In this document: piece by piece, positions 9,895 through 17,157 of the stretch
How the letters are laid out: each line of letters opens with the position of its first letter
Numbering within the stretch: position 1 is the first letter of the stretch
NCBI RefSeq assembly: GCF_007859315.1
Contig: NZ_VOHA01000003.1
Coordinates: 496,001 to 560,000, forward strand
Origin: Reyranella sp. CPCC 100927
GTDB taxonomy: Bacteria; Pseudomonadota; Alphaproteobacteria; Reyranellales; Reyranellaceae
Length of the DNA: 64,000 nucleotides
Reading direction: 5' to 3'
Made by a program: the position numbers and the translations under genes
Notes under the pieces: model-generated
The model's database searches: none
Told to the model about the DNA's origin: nothing
The model's input: only the letters and a program-made list of their open reading frames with translations

Positions 9895-10080
9895 GACCTC
9901 TCTCTGGACTTCCCCGAGTATCCCCGCAGATGGCGTCCGCTCTTAGCGGCTCCGAGGCGATTTGTCACTGTATGCCCGCACCTCGGGGTTGCGTCGGCCG
10001 TCATCCTGTGACTCTATGCGTCCCGCTGGCGGTACGCGGGTGCCGTACCGGGTCACCGCGGCCGCCGGAGGCAGCCACCC
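9895..10080. promoter_or_regulatory. Divergent promoter region with small inverted repeat
   Basis: A 186-base gap lies between the minus-strand KpsS-like gene and the plus-strand LtaS-like gene. It holds an inverted repeat CGGTAC-N9-GTACCG at 10030-10050. A ribosome binding site GGAGG at 10067-10071 is nine bases before the TTG at 10081. No clear sigma-70 boxes are visible. Confidence 0.4.
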
Positions 10081-11592
10081 TTGCTGTTTGCCGCATATTT
10101 CGTCCTCTACCTGCTTGTAGCTCTGTTCGTGGACGCGTTGGCTGTGCCGCGCGGCCGCTTCTTCGGCCGTCCGGTCTGGGCCATCCTGACGGCAGCGCTC
10201 ACCCTGACGCTGCTCTATGCGGTGTGGTTCGCGGCGTCCTGGCGCCCGATCTTCTCAGCCCACGCGGCGCTCATCACGTTCGGGATCGTGGTGCTGATCT
10301 CGAACTACAAGTTCCGCAACGTCCAGGAGCCGCTCAACTTCGTGGATTTTGCGCTGATCCCCCAGATCCTGCGCCATCCCCGGCTATATCAGGCCGACTT
10401 CCTGACACATCCGCTCTTCTACGTCGGCATCGCCGTGCTGTTGGGAATTATTGCCCTCTGGTGCGGCCTCGTGGAGCCGTCAATTCTGCCGGAAGGCCGC
10501 TTCTGGAATTGGGCTGTTCCGGGAGCCGTCGTTCTGGCCGCCATCATCGGCTGGATCGCCCGCGGACCGCTGCCGTCCTGGTTCACCATGGCCGTCCATC
10601 GCCGCATGATCCCGGCAGATTCGACGCGCCATGTGAGAGAACTCGGGCTTGTGGCATCGCTTGCGGCCGGTTTGATCGGATGGCGACAGTCGTTGAACAG
10701 CGCACGCTCATGGCCTTCCGTTGTCTCCGCAGCGAATGCGCGGCCACCGCAGCCGTCGCCGATCGTGATCGCGGTGCAGTCGGAGTCCTTCGTGGATCTG
10801 CGGGCAGCGGGCCTGCATGACGTGGACCTGCCAGGGCTTCAGAATGCCCGGGACCACGCCGTGGTTCATGGGCGGGTCAAAGTGCCGGTCCAGGGTGCGT
10901 GGACGCTGCGGTCGGAGTTCGCTTTTCTGGCCGGTCATCCGCTCGGCTCTTTCGGGCTGGATGCGTTGCACCCGTACCTGCGTTTGCGACACCCGCCGCG
11001 GACGCTGGCGCACCATCTGCGCGAGGCCGGTTTCTCGACCGTGTTCGTTCACCCGTTCGACCTGGACTTTTTCAACCGCCGCCGCGCGTTGCCGCAGCTG
11101 GGGTTCGACCAGCTGCTGGGGGAGACGGACTTCGACGGTGTGCCGCGCGATGGCTACTATGTGCCTGACATCGCGCTGGCCGAGCGGGTGCTGGCGATGG
11201 CGGCGGCCGAGCCGCGGCCTTTCTTCAGCATGATCGCCACCATGGAGAACCACAATCCATGGAACAAGGGCCGATTGCCGGGCATCGACTCGCCCGTCGA
11301 CCAGTACGTTCACCACCTGCGTAATGCCGATCGGATGATCGCTCGCATCGTTGCCGGGCTCGAGCAGCTGGGACGGCCGGCGGTCTTCGCTTTCTATGGT
11401 GATCACGTGCCGACCATGCCGGCGCTGGCGGATCCCTTTCCCGACCCGCGGACCGATTTTTTCGTCATGGGCCTGCGCCATGGCGCCTGGCTCCGGGGTG
11501 ACCAGCAGGACTGCGCCCTGCACGAGATGGCTGACATGGTCCTGGCGGCACTGGACAGAGTGGTTCGCACGCGTGAGGAAAATTCAGCCTGA
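10081..11592 (+). CDS. Membrane sulfatase-fold transferase, LtaS/MdoB (phosphoglycerol/phosphoethanolamine transferase) family
   Basis: Protein of 503 aa. The first 165 residues hold about four hydrophobic helices (near 1-20, 33-52, 59-75 and 112-130, plus 145-160), followed by a periplasmic sulfatase domain from about residue 225. Metal and catalytic elements fit the family: E235 in QSESF, the nucleophile threonine T275 in GAWTLRSEF, an ENHNPW histidine segment, and YGDHVPTM. Relatives move phosphoglycerol or phosphoethanolamine from phospholipids onto glycans or lipids outside the membrane. The TTG start is chosen because GGAGG precedes it, the frame has no ATG or GTG upstream, and a stop lies at 10009. 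In this cluster it probably adds a polar headgroup to the lipid or its glycan (inference). Confidence 0.82.
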   Translation: MLFAAYFVLYLLVALFVDALAVPRGRFFGRPVWAILTAALTLTLLYAVWFAASWRPIFSAHAALITFGIVVLISNYKFRNVQEPLNFVDFALIPQILRHPRLYQADFLTHPLFYVGIAVLLGIIALWCGLVEPSILPEGRFWNWAVPGAVVLAAIIGWIARGPLPSWFTMAVHRRMIPADSTRHVRELGLVASLAAGLIGWRQSLNSARSWPSVVSAANARPPQPSPIVIAVQSESFVDLRAAGLHDVDLPGLQNARDHAVVHGRVKVPVQGAWTLRSEFAFLAGHPLGSFGLDALHPYLRLRHPPRTLAHHLREAGFSTVFVHPFDLDFFNRRRALPQLGFDQLLGETDFDGVPRDGYYVPDIALAERVLAMAAAEPRPFFSMIATMENHNPWNKGRLPGIDSPVDQYVHHLRNADRMIARIVAGLEQLGRPAVFAFYGDHVPTMPALADPFPDPRTDFFVMGLRHGAWLRGDQQDCALHEMADMVLAALDRVVRTREENSA

Positions 11593-11745
11593 GCGGCTTG
11601 TTTCACCACACCGCAACGCATGCCGCAGGTGTTCAGCGTCCACGAAAGCCCGTACAATGATCGTACAAGCCGGGTCGGCTGAGGGCAGGCCGACGAGAGG
11701 AAGTTCGCTCACCACGCGCCATGCGTCGGCGCCACAGGGACTGGA
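11593..11745. other. Short intergenic region before the radical SAM gene
   Basis: A 153-base gap with no gene. It contains a repeated CGTACAA/CGTACAA pair near 11650-11668 whose GTAC cores also form a small inverted repeat, a possible regulator site. An AGGGA ribosome binding site ends at 11740. Confidence 0.3.
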
Positions 11746-13344
11746 ATGATGGCACCGAACGTCCTCATGGTGTTTCCGCGCTTCAACCCCAACTCGTTCT
11801 GGAGCCTCCAGGCCGCCTGCGACCTCTGGGGCGCGCGCTGTCCGGCGCCACCGCTGGGACTGATTACGCTCGCCGCATTGCTGCCGACGACGTGGAATAT
11901 CCGGCTGGTGAATCGCAATGCCGAAGAACTGACGCCGGCCGATTTCGAATGGGCCGACATGGTGATGACCGGCGGGATGCTGCCGCAGCGACCGGATACG
12001 TTGGTGCTCATCGATATGTGCCGCCAGCGTGGCAAGCCCGTGGCGGTCGGCGGTCCGGATGCGACGTCGGTGCCGGAGATCTACGAGCGGGCCAACTTTC
12101 TCGTTCTGGGAGAAGCCGAGGGTATCATCGACAAATTCATCGAGGCGTGGAGTGGCGGTGCCAGGGAAGGTCGGTTCCAGGCCGAGAAGTTCAAGGTCGA
12201 TGTCACCAAGAGCCCGATCCCCCGTTTCGATTTGCTCAAGCCTGAGCACTATCTTTATATCGGCGTGCAATTCTCGCGCGGCTGTCCGTTCAACTGCGAG
12301 TTCTGCGACATCATCGAGCTCTACGGCCGGGTACCGCGGTCAAAGACCAACGCGCAAATGCTCGCCGAGCTCGATGCACTCTACCAGACCGGTTACCGCG
12401 GCCATGTCGACTTCGTCGACGACAACCTCATCGGCAACAAGAAGGCGCTGAAGATTTTCCTGCCAGCCCTGCGCGACTGGCAGCGCGAACGCGGCTATCC
12501 TTTCAAGTTCTCGACCGAGGCATCGATCAACTTGGCCGACGATGCGCAGCTTCTGCAGATGATGCGCGACGCAAACTTCTTTCTGGTCTTCGTCGGCATC
12601 GAGAGTCCCGACACCGATACGCTGGTGTCGGCCCAAAAGAAGCAGAACACCCGGCGCAGCCTCGCGGAGAGCGTGCACAGGATCTACCACGCCGGCATGT
12701 TCGTGACGGCAGGTTTCATCGTGGGCTTCGATACCGAGAAGGCCAACGTCGCCGAAGGCATGATTGATTGCATCGAGGCCACCAGCATACCCTGGTGCAT
12801 GGTCGGCCTGCTGACGGCCTTGCCCAATACCCAGCTCACCCGTCGGCTGGAGAAGGAAGGGCGACTATTGACGGATGTCTGGACCGACGAGGCCGATCAA
12901 TGCACCGCCGGACTGAACTTCATGACGCGCCGGCCGCGGCATGAAGTGCTGGCCGACTACAAGGCCGTCCTGCAGCGCGTCTATGATCCCGCCGTCTTCT
13001 TCGCGCGCGTCCGCTTCGTCGGCCGGGAATTGCGGCGCCCAAACCACGGCACGGGGCCGGGGTCATTGAAAGGACGATTGAAGGACCTGAAGGTCCTGGG
13101 GCGCGTCATGTGGCGCATGACAGTGCGTCGCCCCGATCTGCGGCGGCATTTCTGGAGCACGTTCATCGAGTGCGCGCGGCAAAATCCTGCGGCGCTGGAA
13201 TACGTGGTCATGATGATGGTGGTCTATCTGCATCTCGGTACGTTCGCGCAGTTCGTGATCTCCGAGCTGGATCAGCGGATCGAGCGGGAGCGGCAGCCGG
13301 ATTGGCTGGCGGCGCTTCGGCGTGAACGCCTGCAGGTGGCGTAG
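11746..13344 (+). CDS. Cobalamin-binding radical SAM protein, HpnP-like (DUF4070 type)
   Basis: Protein of 532 aa. Residues about 5-140 form a B12-binding Rossmann domain (VLMVFPRFNPNSF, then a VGGPDATS loop). The radical SAM domain carries the [4Fe-4S] motif C180-x3-C184-x2-C187 (RGCPFNCEFC). The conserved TEASINL, VGIESP and AGFIVGFD segments follow, and a DUF4070-like tail closes the protein. HpnP, the hopanoid C-2 methylase, has the same layout and very similar segments, but no hopanoid genes are near. It may methylate or otherwise modify an unreactive carbon of the lipid made here. Either ATG at 11746 or 11749 could start it; the first is used. Product chemistry is inferred from family and context. 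Confidence 0.85.
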   Translation: MMAPNVLMVFPRFNPNSFWSLQAACDLWGARCPAPPLGLITLAALLPTTWNIRLVNRNAEELTPADFEWADMVMTGGMLPQRPDTLVLIDMCRQRGKPVAVGGPDATSVPEIYERANFLVLGEAEGIIDKFIEAWSGGAREGRFQAEKFKVDVTKSPIPRFDLLKPEHYLYIGVQFSRGCPFNCEFCDIIELYGRVPRSKTNAQMLAELDALYQTGYRGHVDFVDDNLIGNKKALKIFLPALRDWQRERGYPFKFSTEASINLADDAQLLQMMRDANFFLVFVGIESPDTDTLVSAQKKQNTRRSLAESVHRIYHAGMFVTAGFIVGFDTEKANVAEGMIDCIEATSIPWCMVGLLTALPNTQLTRRLEKEGRLLTDVWTDEADQCTAGLNFMTRRPRHEVLADYKAVLQRVYDPAVFFARVRFVGRELRRPNHGTGPGSLKGRLKDLKVLGRVMWRMTVRRPDLRRHFWSTFIECARQNPAALEYVVMMMVVYLHLGTFAQFVISELDQRIERERQPDWLAALRRERLQVA

Positions 13345-13376
13345 AGAGCAGCCACAACGGCGATCGGACAGCGACA

Positions 13377-14165
13377 ATGGTAGAGCGCCTATTGCGTGCG
13401 ATGTCTCCAGGGGCAGGGCTGCTGGATTTCCTGGTGCTGTTCGGCGTCGTCATCGCGGTGATCGTCGCGATCCTGCTGGGCACCGGCCTCTTTTTCGAGG
13501 TCATGAATGCGCGGCACCCCGAACGTAAGGTGCAGAAGCATCGCGTCAATTCGCGCAAGTGGCAGGAGCTTGCCTACGCTCCCGGCTCGATCCTGACCTT
13601 GTCGCTGTGCTTCGCTGGCGGCCTCTTCGCCCAGTGGCAGGGCTGGGGACTGACGCCGTGGCCGTTGTCGTGGTGGTCGAGCCCGCTGCTGCTGGGGATT
13701 TCGATCGTTCTCTACGATGCCTGGTTCTACTGGGTGCATCGCCTGCTGCACTGGCGTCCGATGTATCGGTTTCACGCGCTGCACCATAAGAGTGTGGCGC
13801 CCACGTGCTGGACGAACCACCACGAGACCGTTGTCGAGGCGCTGCTGAACCAGCTCTACTATTTCGTCATCGTGTTCGTGCTGCCGATTCCATGGCAGAT
13901 GCTGGTGGCACAGAAGGTCTATGACCAGATCAGCGGCATGCTGGGCCACGCCGGCTACGAGCATTTCGCCTCGCCGCTGGGGCGGTCGCCATGGCCGCTG
14001 GCCAGTACCGTGTTCCACGACCAGCATCACGGCTATTTCCGCTACAATTTCGCCCACACATTCTCGTTCTGGGACCGCTGGATGGGCTCATTGCACCCGA
14101 GCTACGATGCCACGGTGGCAAGCTTCGAGCCGGGTAGCGCTGACCGTCAGGTCAGGCAGGGATAG
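13377..14165 (+). CDS. Fatty acid hydroxylase/sterol desaturase superfamily membrane di-iron enzyme
   Basis: Protein of 262 aa. Hydrophobic helices lie near residues 17-40, 70-88, 102-120 and 160-178. The eight-histidine iron site is complete: HRLLH (121-125), HALHH (133-137) and HDQHH (214-218), with accessory H148, H149 and H191. The superfamily includes sphingolipid C4-hydroxylases, C-5 sterol desaturases and ceramide hydroxylases. It follows the radical SAM gene by 32 bases and closes the plus-strand arm of the cluster, so it probably hydroxylates or desaturates the long chain or sphingoid-like base. The stop is three bases from the end of the convergent GntR gene. Confidence 0.88.
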   Translation: MVERLLRAMSPGAGLLDFLVLFGVVIAVIVAILLGTGLFFEVMNARHPERKVQKHRVNSRKWQELAYAPGSILTLSLCFAGGLFAQWQGWGLTPWPLSWWSSPLLLGISIVLYDAWFYWVHRLLHWRPMYRFHALHHKSVAPTCWTNHHETVVEALLNQLYYFVIVFVLPIPWQMLVAQKVYDQISGMLGHAGYEHFASPLGRSPWPLASTVFHDQHHGYFRYNFAHTFSFWDRWMGSLHPSYDATVASFEPGSADRQVRQG

Positions 14166-14168
14166 CGA

Positions 14169-14885
14169 TCAGGCCGCGTCGCCGACGCCTTGCCGTTCGA
14201 GGATGCCGGACTCGATCAGGGTGTGCGTCGTGCTTTCATAGTGCTCGGTCAGCAGCGCGACGGCGCGGTCGCTGTCGCGCGCCAAGGCGGCGTCCATCAG
14301 CAGGCGATGCTCGGCCGCCTTGTTGCGCCGCCGCGGCGTGATCAGATAGGAGAGCCGCCGGTAAAGCTCGGAGTTGTCGTACAGCGAGCGCTGCAGGTCG
14401 CAAAGCCAGGGACTGCCACAGGCAGCCGTCAGCGCCTCGTGGAAGAGCGCGTGTGCCTCGGTATAGGCTTCACTCAATCGTTTGGGTTCTTCGGTCGTAT
14501 GCACCGGTGTGTTGGCAAGCCGATGGTGCGCGGCCAGCAAACGGGCTTCCCACTCGACGCCACCTAGGTCGATCGACCGCCGCAGTGCCACGCTCTCGAT
14601 CGAGATGCGTACGAAGGTAAGGTCGCGCAGCTCGGCGGCCGATAGGGCAGCCACGGCGAAACCCTGCTGCGGTTGGGCACGGACAAGCCTTTCCGCCGCC
14701 AGCCGGGTCAGCGCCTCGCGCACGATGCTGAGGCTGACCCCGTGCTCCTCGCACAGCAATGCCAGCTTGAGCCGCTGACCGGGCAGCAGCCGTCCGGCCA
14801 GGATATCGGCGCGGATACGGTGATGAACCTGTTCCGCAAGGGTCTTGGCGTGCTGCGTGTGGGCCACTGGCTGATTCCAATCCAT
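14169..14885 (-). CDS. GntR-family (FadR/FCD) transcriptional regulator
   Basis: Protein of 238 aa. The N-terminal winged helix-turn-helix spans about residues 15-80, with the usual ILAGRLLPGQRL and SIVREALTRL pattern. The C-terminal FCD helical ligand domain contains metal-binding-type histidines (for example HALFHEAL and EHRLLMDAAL). It is divergent from the ABC transporter operon beginning at 14994. The 22-base palindrome between them is the obvious operator. FCD-type regulators typically repress neighbouring catabolic genes until they bind a small organic acid; the ligand here is unknown. Confidence 0.88.
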   Translation of the reverse strand: MDWNQPVAHTQHAKTLAEQVHHRIRADILAGRLLPGQRLKLALLCEEHGVSLSIVREALTRLAAERLVRAQPQQGFAVAALSAAELRDLTFVRISIESVALRRSIDLGGVEWEARLLAAHHRLANTPVHTTEEPKRLSEAYTEAHALFHEALTAACGSPWLCDLQRSLYDNSELYRRLSYLITPRRRNKAAEHRLLMDAALARDSDRAVALLTEHYESTTHTLIESGILERQGVGDAA

Positions 14886-14920
14886 GCAACGCCATGTTCG
14901 ATTTTATTTTAGAATATCGA

Positions 14921-14942
14921 TTTTCGATTTACAAATCGAAAA
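14921..14942. promoter_or_regulatory. Perfect palindrome, probable GntR operator
   Basis: The half-site TTTTCGATTT (14921-14930), the spacer AC and the half-site AAATCGAAAA (14933-14942) form a perfect inverted repeat. It lies in an AT-rich stretch between divergent starts at 14885 and 14994, unlike the GC-rich surroundings. No T-tract or intrinsic terminator context exists. Confidence 0.7.
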
Positions 14943-14993
14943 CAACGCTGCACCATGCGACAGAACGAGCAAGACAAGCCTTAGGGGGAAACG

Positions 14994-16214
14994 ATGACCA
15001 GGATCACGCGGCCGTGGCGGCGTCGCCATGTGTTGGCCGGCATGGCCGGCGCGCTATCGGCAGGTCTCGCCAGTGCCGGGCGTGCCGCGCCCTCGGGGCA
15101 GCCGGTCCGGGTCGGCAGCACGCTGTCGCTGACCGGACCGCTGGCGCAGACCGGGATCGTCCACAAGATCGCGGGCGAAATCGCCGTCGAGCTGATCAAC
15201 AGCCGCAACGGCCTGCTGGGGCGGCCGGTGGAATGGGTGTTGCTCGACGATCAATCGAAGCCCGAGGTCACCCGCAGCCTGTATGAAAAGCTGATCACGG
15301 TCGACAAGGTCGAGCTGATCACCGGCCCCTATGCCACGGCGCCGATCCTGTCGGCCATGGGGGTGGCGCAGCGCTACCAGAAGCTCTTCCTGCAGAGCAG
15401 CATGGGCATTCCCAAGCACCTGACCTACGAGATGGCATTTCCGGCCACGCCGTTCGGTCCCGAGCCGAACAAGAGCTATCCCAAGGTCGTTCTGGACGCG
15501 ATGGCCGGCACGCCGACGCCGCCCAAGAGCATCGCCATCCTGACCAGCAAGTTCCCATCGGCGCAGTTCATGGCTGAGGGCACGCGCGATGTTGCGAAGG
15601 AGCGCGGCCTGAATGTGGCGCTCTACCTCGAATACGAATTCGGCACCCGCGACTTCGGTGCCATCGCGGCCCGGGTCAAGGATGCCAACGCCGACTTCCT
15701 GTGGCTGGGCGCGCTGGGCCTGGATAGCAACCTGCTGCTGGAGGCAATGAAGAAGCTCGACTACACGCCCAAGCGCCACTTCCACCTTTATCCCGCGCCA
15801 GGGCCGCTGGCCTTGTCGCCAGACGGCGATCTGGCGCTGAGCTCGACGTTCCTGGAGCCGGCGCCGCCGTTCACCGACCGCGCCGACGTCCCGCAGCTCG
15901 CCGCGATGTACAAGGAGCGCGCGACCAAGGCGAACGTGCCCTATGCCGAGCTGGATGCGCAGGGCGCCGGCATGTATTCGCAGTGGCAGCTGTTGGAGCA
16001 GGCCGTCAACGGTGCCAAGAGCCTCGACGACAAGGTCCTGGCGCAATGGCTGAAGAAGAACGGCGCCGATACGGTTTTTGGCAAGCAGCGTTTCGACGGC
16101 GCCTTCAACCACGGCGAGCCGGGGCAGATGGTACGGCAGGTGCAGAACAAGAAATGGGTCGTGGTCTGGCCGACCCAGTTCGCACCGCCCGGGGTCAAGC
16201 TGATCGCGCCGTAG
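14994..16214 (+). CDS. ABC transporter substrate-binding protein, LIV/Peripla_BP_6 type
   Basis: Protein of 406 aa with a Tat-like N-terminus (WRRRHVLAGMAG) and Ala-rich cleavage region near residue 35. The mature part has the family opening VRVGSTLSLTGPLA and a GRPVEWVLLDDQS hinge. It is the first gene of the GntR-controlled transporter and is followed by two permease parts and two ATPase parts. Relatives bind branched amino acids, aromatic acids or other carboxylates. Neighbouring VOC and molybdenum-hydroxylase genes make an aromatic or heterocyclic substrate likely, but this is inference. Confidence 0.88.
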   Translation: MTRITRPWRRRHVLAGMAGALSAGLASAGRAAPSGQPVRVGSTLSLTGPLAQTGIVHKIAGEIAVELINSRNGLLGRPVEWVLLDDQSKPEVTRSLYEKLITVDKVELITGPYATAPILSAMGVAQRYQKLFLQSSMGIPKHLTYEMAFPATPFGPEPNKSYPKVVLDAMAGTPTPPKSIAILTSKFPSAQFMAEGTRDVAKERGLNVALYLEYEFGTRDFGAIAARVKDANADFLWLGALGLDSNLLLEAMKKLDYTPKRHFHLYPAPGPLALSPDGDLALSSTFLEPAPPFTDRADVPQLAAMYKERATKANVPYAELDAQGAGMYSQWQLLEQAVNGAKSLDDKVLAQWLKKNGADTVFGKQRFDGAFNHGEPGQMVRQVQNKKWVVVWPTQFAPPGVKLIAP

Positions 16215-16305
16215 CAGCGATGCGGTCTCAAACGGTAGTGCGACGGCTCAGGCGGTGCCTGCGCGCCGTCGGTGTCGCGGCTCGTGAGACAAAGTGGGGG
16301 ACTGC

Positions 16306-17157
16306 ATGCCGAGTATGACGCTGCTCGGTCAGTCGCTGGTCTCCGGCGTGCTGCTGGGTGGCCTGTATGGCCTCGTCGCATTGGGTCTCAGTCTGAGCTG
16401 GGGCCTGTTGCGCCTGGTCAACCTGGCACACTTCGCGCTGGCGTTCCTGGGGGCGTATCTCGTCTATCACCTGGGCACGGTATGGCACGTGCCGCCGTGG
16501 TGGGCGGTGCTGCTGATCGCGCCACTGTTCTTCGTGTTCGGTGTGCTGCAGCACGCGGTCTTCTTGTATTTCAGGGTCACCGAGCTGACCTCGCTGCTGG
16601 CGACCTTCGGTATCAGCGTGATCATCGAATCGGCCCTGCAGTGGATCTGGACGGCCGATTTCCGCCGCTTTGAAACGCACTACGCCAGCACCTCCCTGAA
16701 GGTGGGGCCGATCTACGTGCCGGTCATCGAGCTCCTGGCCTGCATCGCGGCCGCTGCGCTGGCCTGGGTCACCTGGGCGTGGTTGCGCTGGACGTATGTC
16801 GGCAAGGCCTTGCGGGCGGCAGCGGAGGATCCAGAGATCGCCGTGGCCTTCGGGATCAATAGGCGTGGCCTGGCCTTTGTCCTGTCGGGAGTCTGTGCCG
16901 CCTATGCCGGCGTCGCCGGGGCCTTCATTGCCCTGATCTCGACCCTGGCGCCGTCGCAGATCTGGACCTGGCTGGGCGTCGTCTTCGCGGTGGTCATCAT
17001 CGGACGCCTCGGCAACCCGCTGGGCGCGCTCGCCGCGGGCGTCCTGATCGGGGCGGCCGAATCGGTGGCGATGGCGACGTTCAGCCCGGCCTGGGCGCCG
17101 GTCGTGTCGTTCTCGGTGCTGATCGTGCTGCTGCTCTGGCAGCCGGACTGGCTATGA
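16306..17157 (+). CDS. Branched-chain-type ABC permease, LivH family
   Basis: Hydrophobic protein of 283 aa with about eight helices. It begins TLLGQSLVSGVLLGGLYGLV and has the GxLRLVNLAHF motif typical of LivH. ATG 16306 is preferred over the GTG at 16294 because a G-rich ribosome site (GGGGG, 16296-16300) sits just before it. It overlaps the next gene by four bases (ATGA). It forms one half of the membrane channel with the permease part of the downstream fusion protein. Confidence 0.88.
   Translation: MPSMTLLGQSLVSGVLLGGLYGLVALGLSLSWGLLRLVNLAHFALAFLGAYLVYHLGTVWHVPPWWAVLLIAPLFFVFGVLQHAVFLYFRVTELTSLLATFGISVIIESALQWIWTADFRRFETHYASTSLKVGPIYVPVIELLACIAAAALAWVTWAWLRWTYVGKALRAAAEDPEIAVAFGINRRGLAFVLSGVCAAYAGVAGAFIALISTLAPSQIWTWLGVVFAVVIIGRLGNPLGALAAGVLIGAAESVAMATFSPAWAPVVSFSVLIVLLLWQPDWL

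Noticed and set aside
11746-13344. Hopanoid biosynthesis locus
   Set aside because: Only the radical SAM protein resembles a hopanoid enzyme; no squalene-hopene cyclase or hpn genes are in the window.
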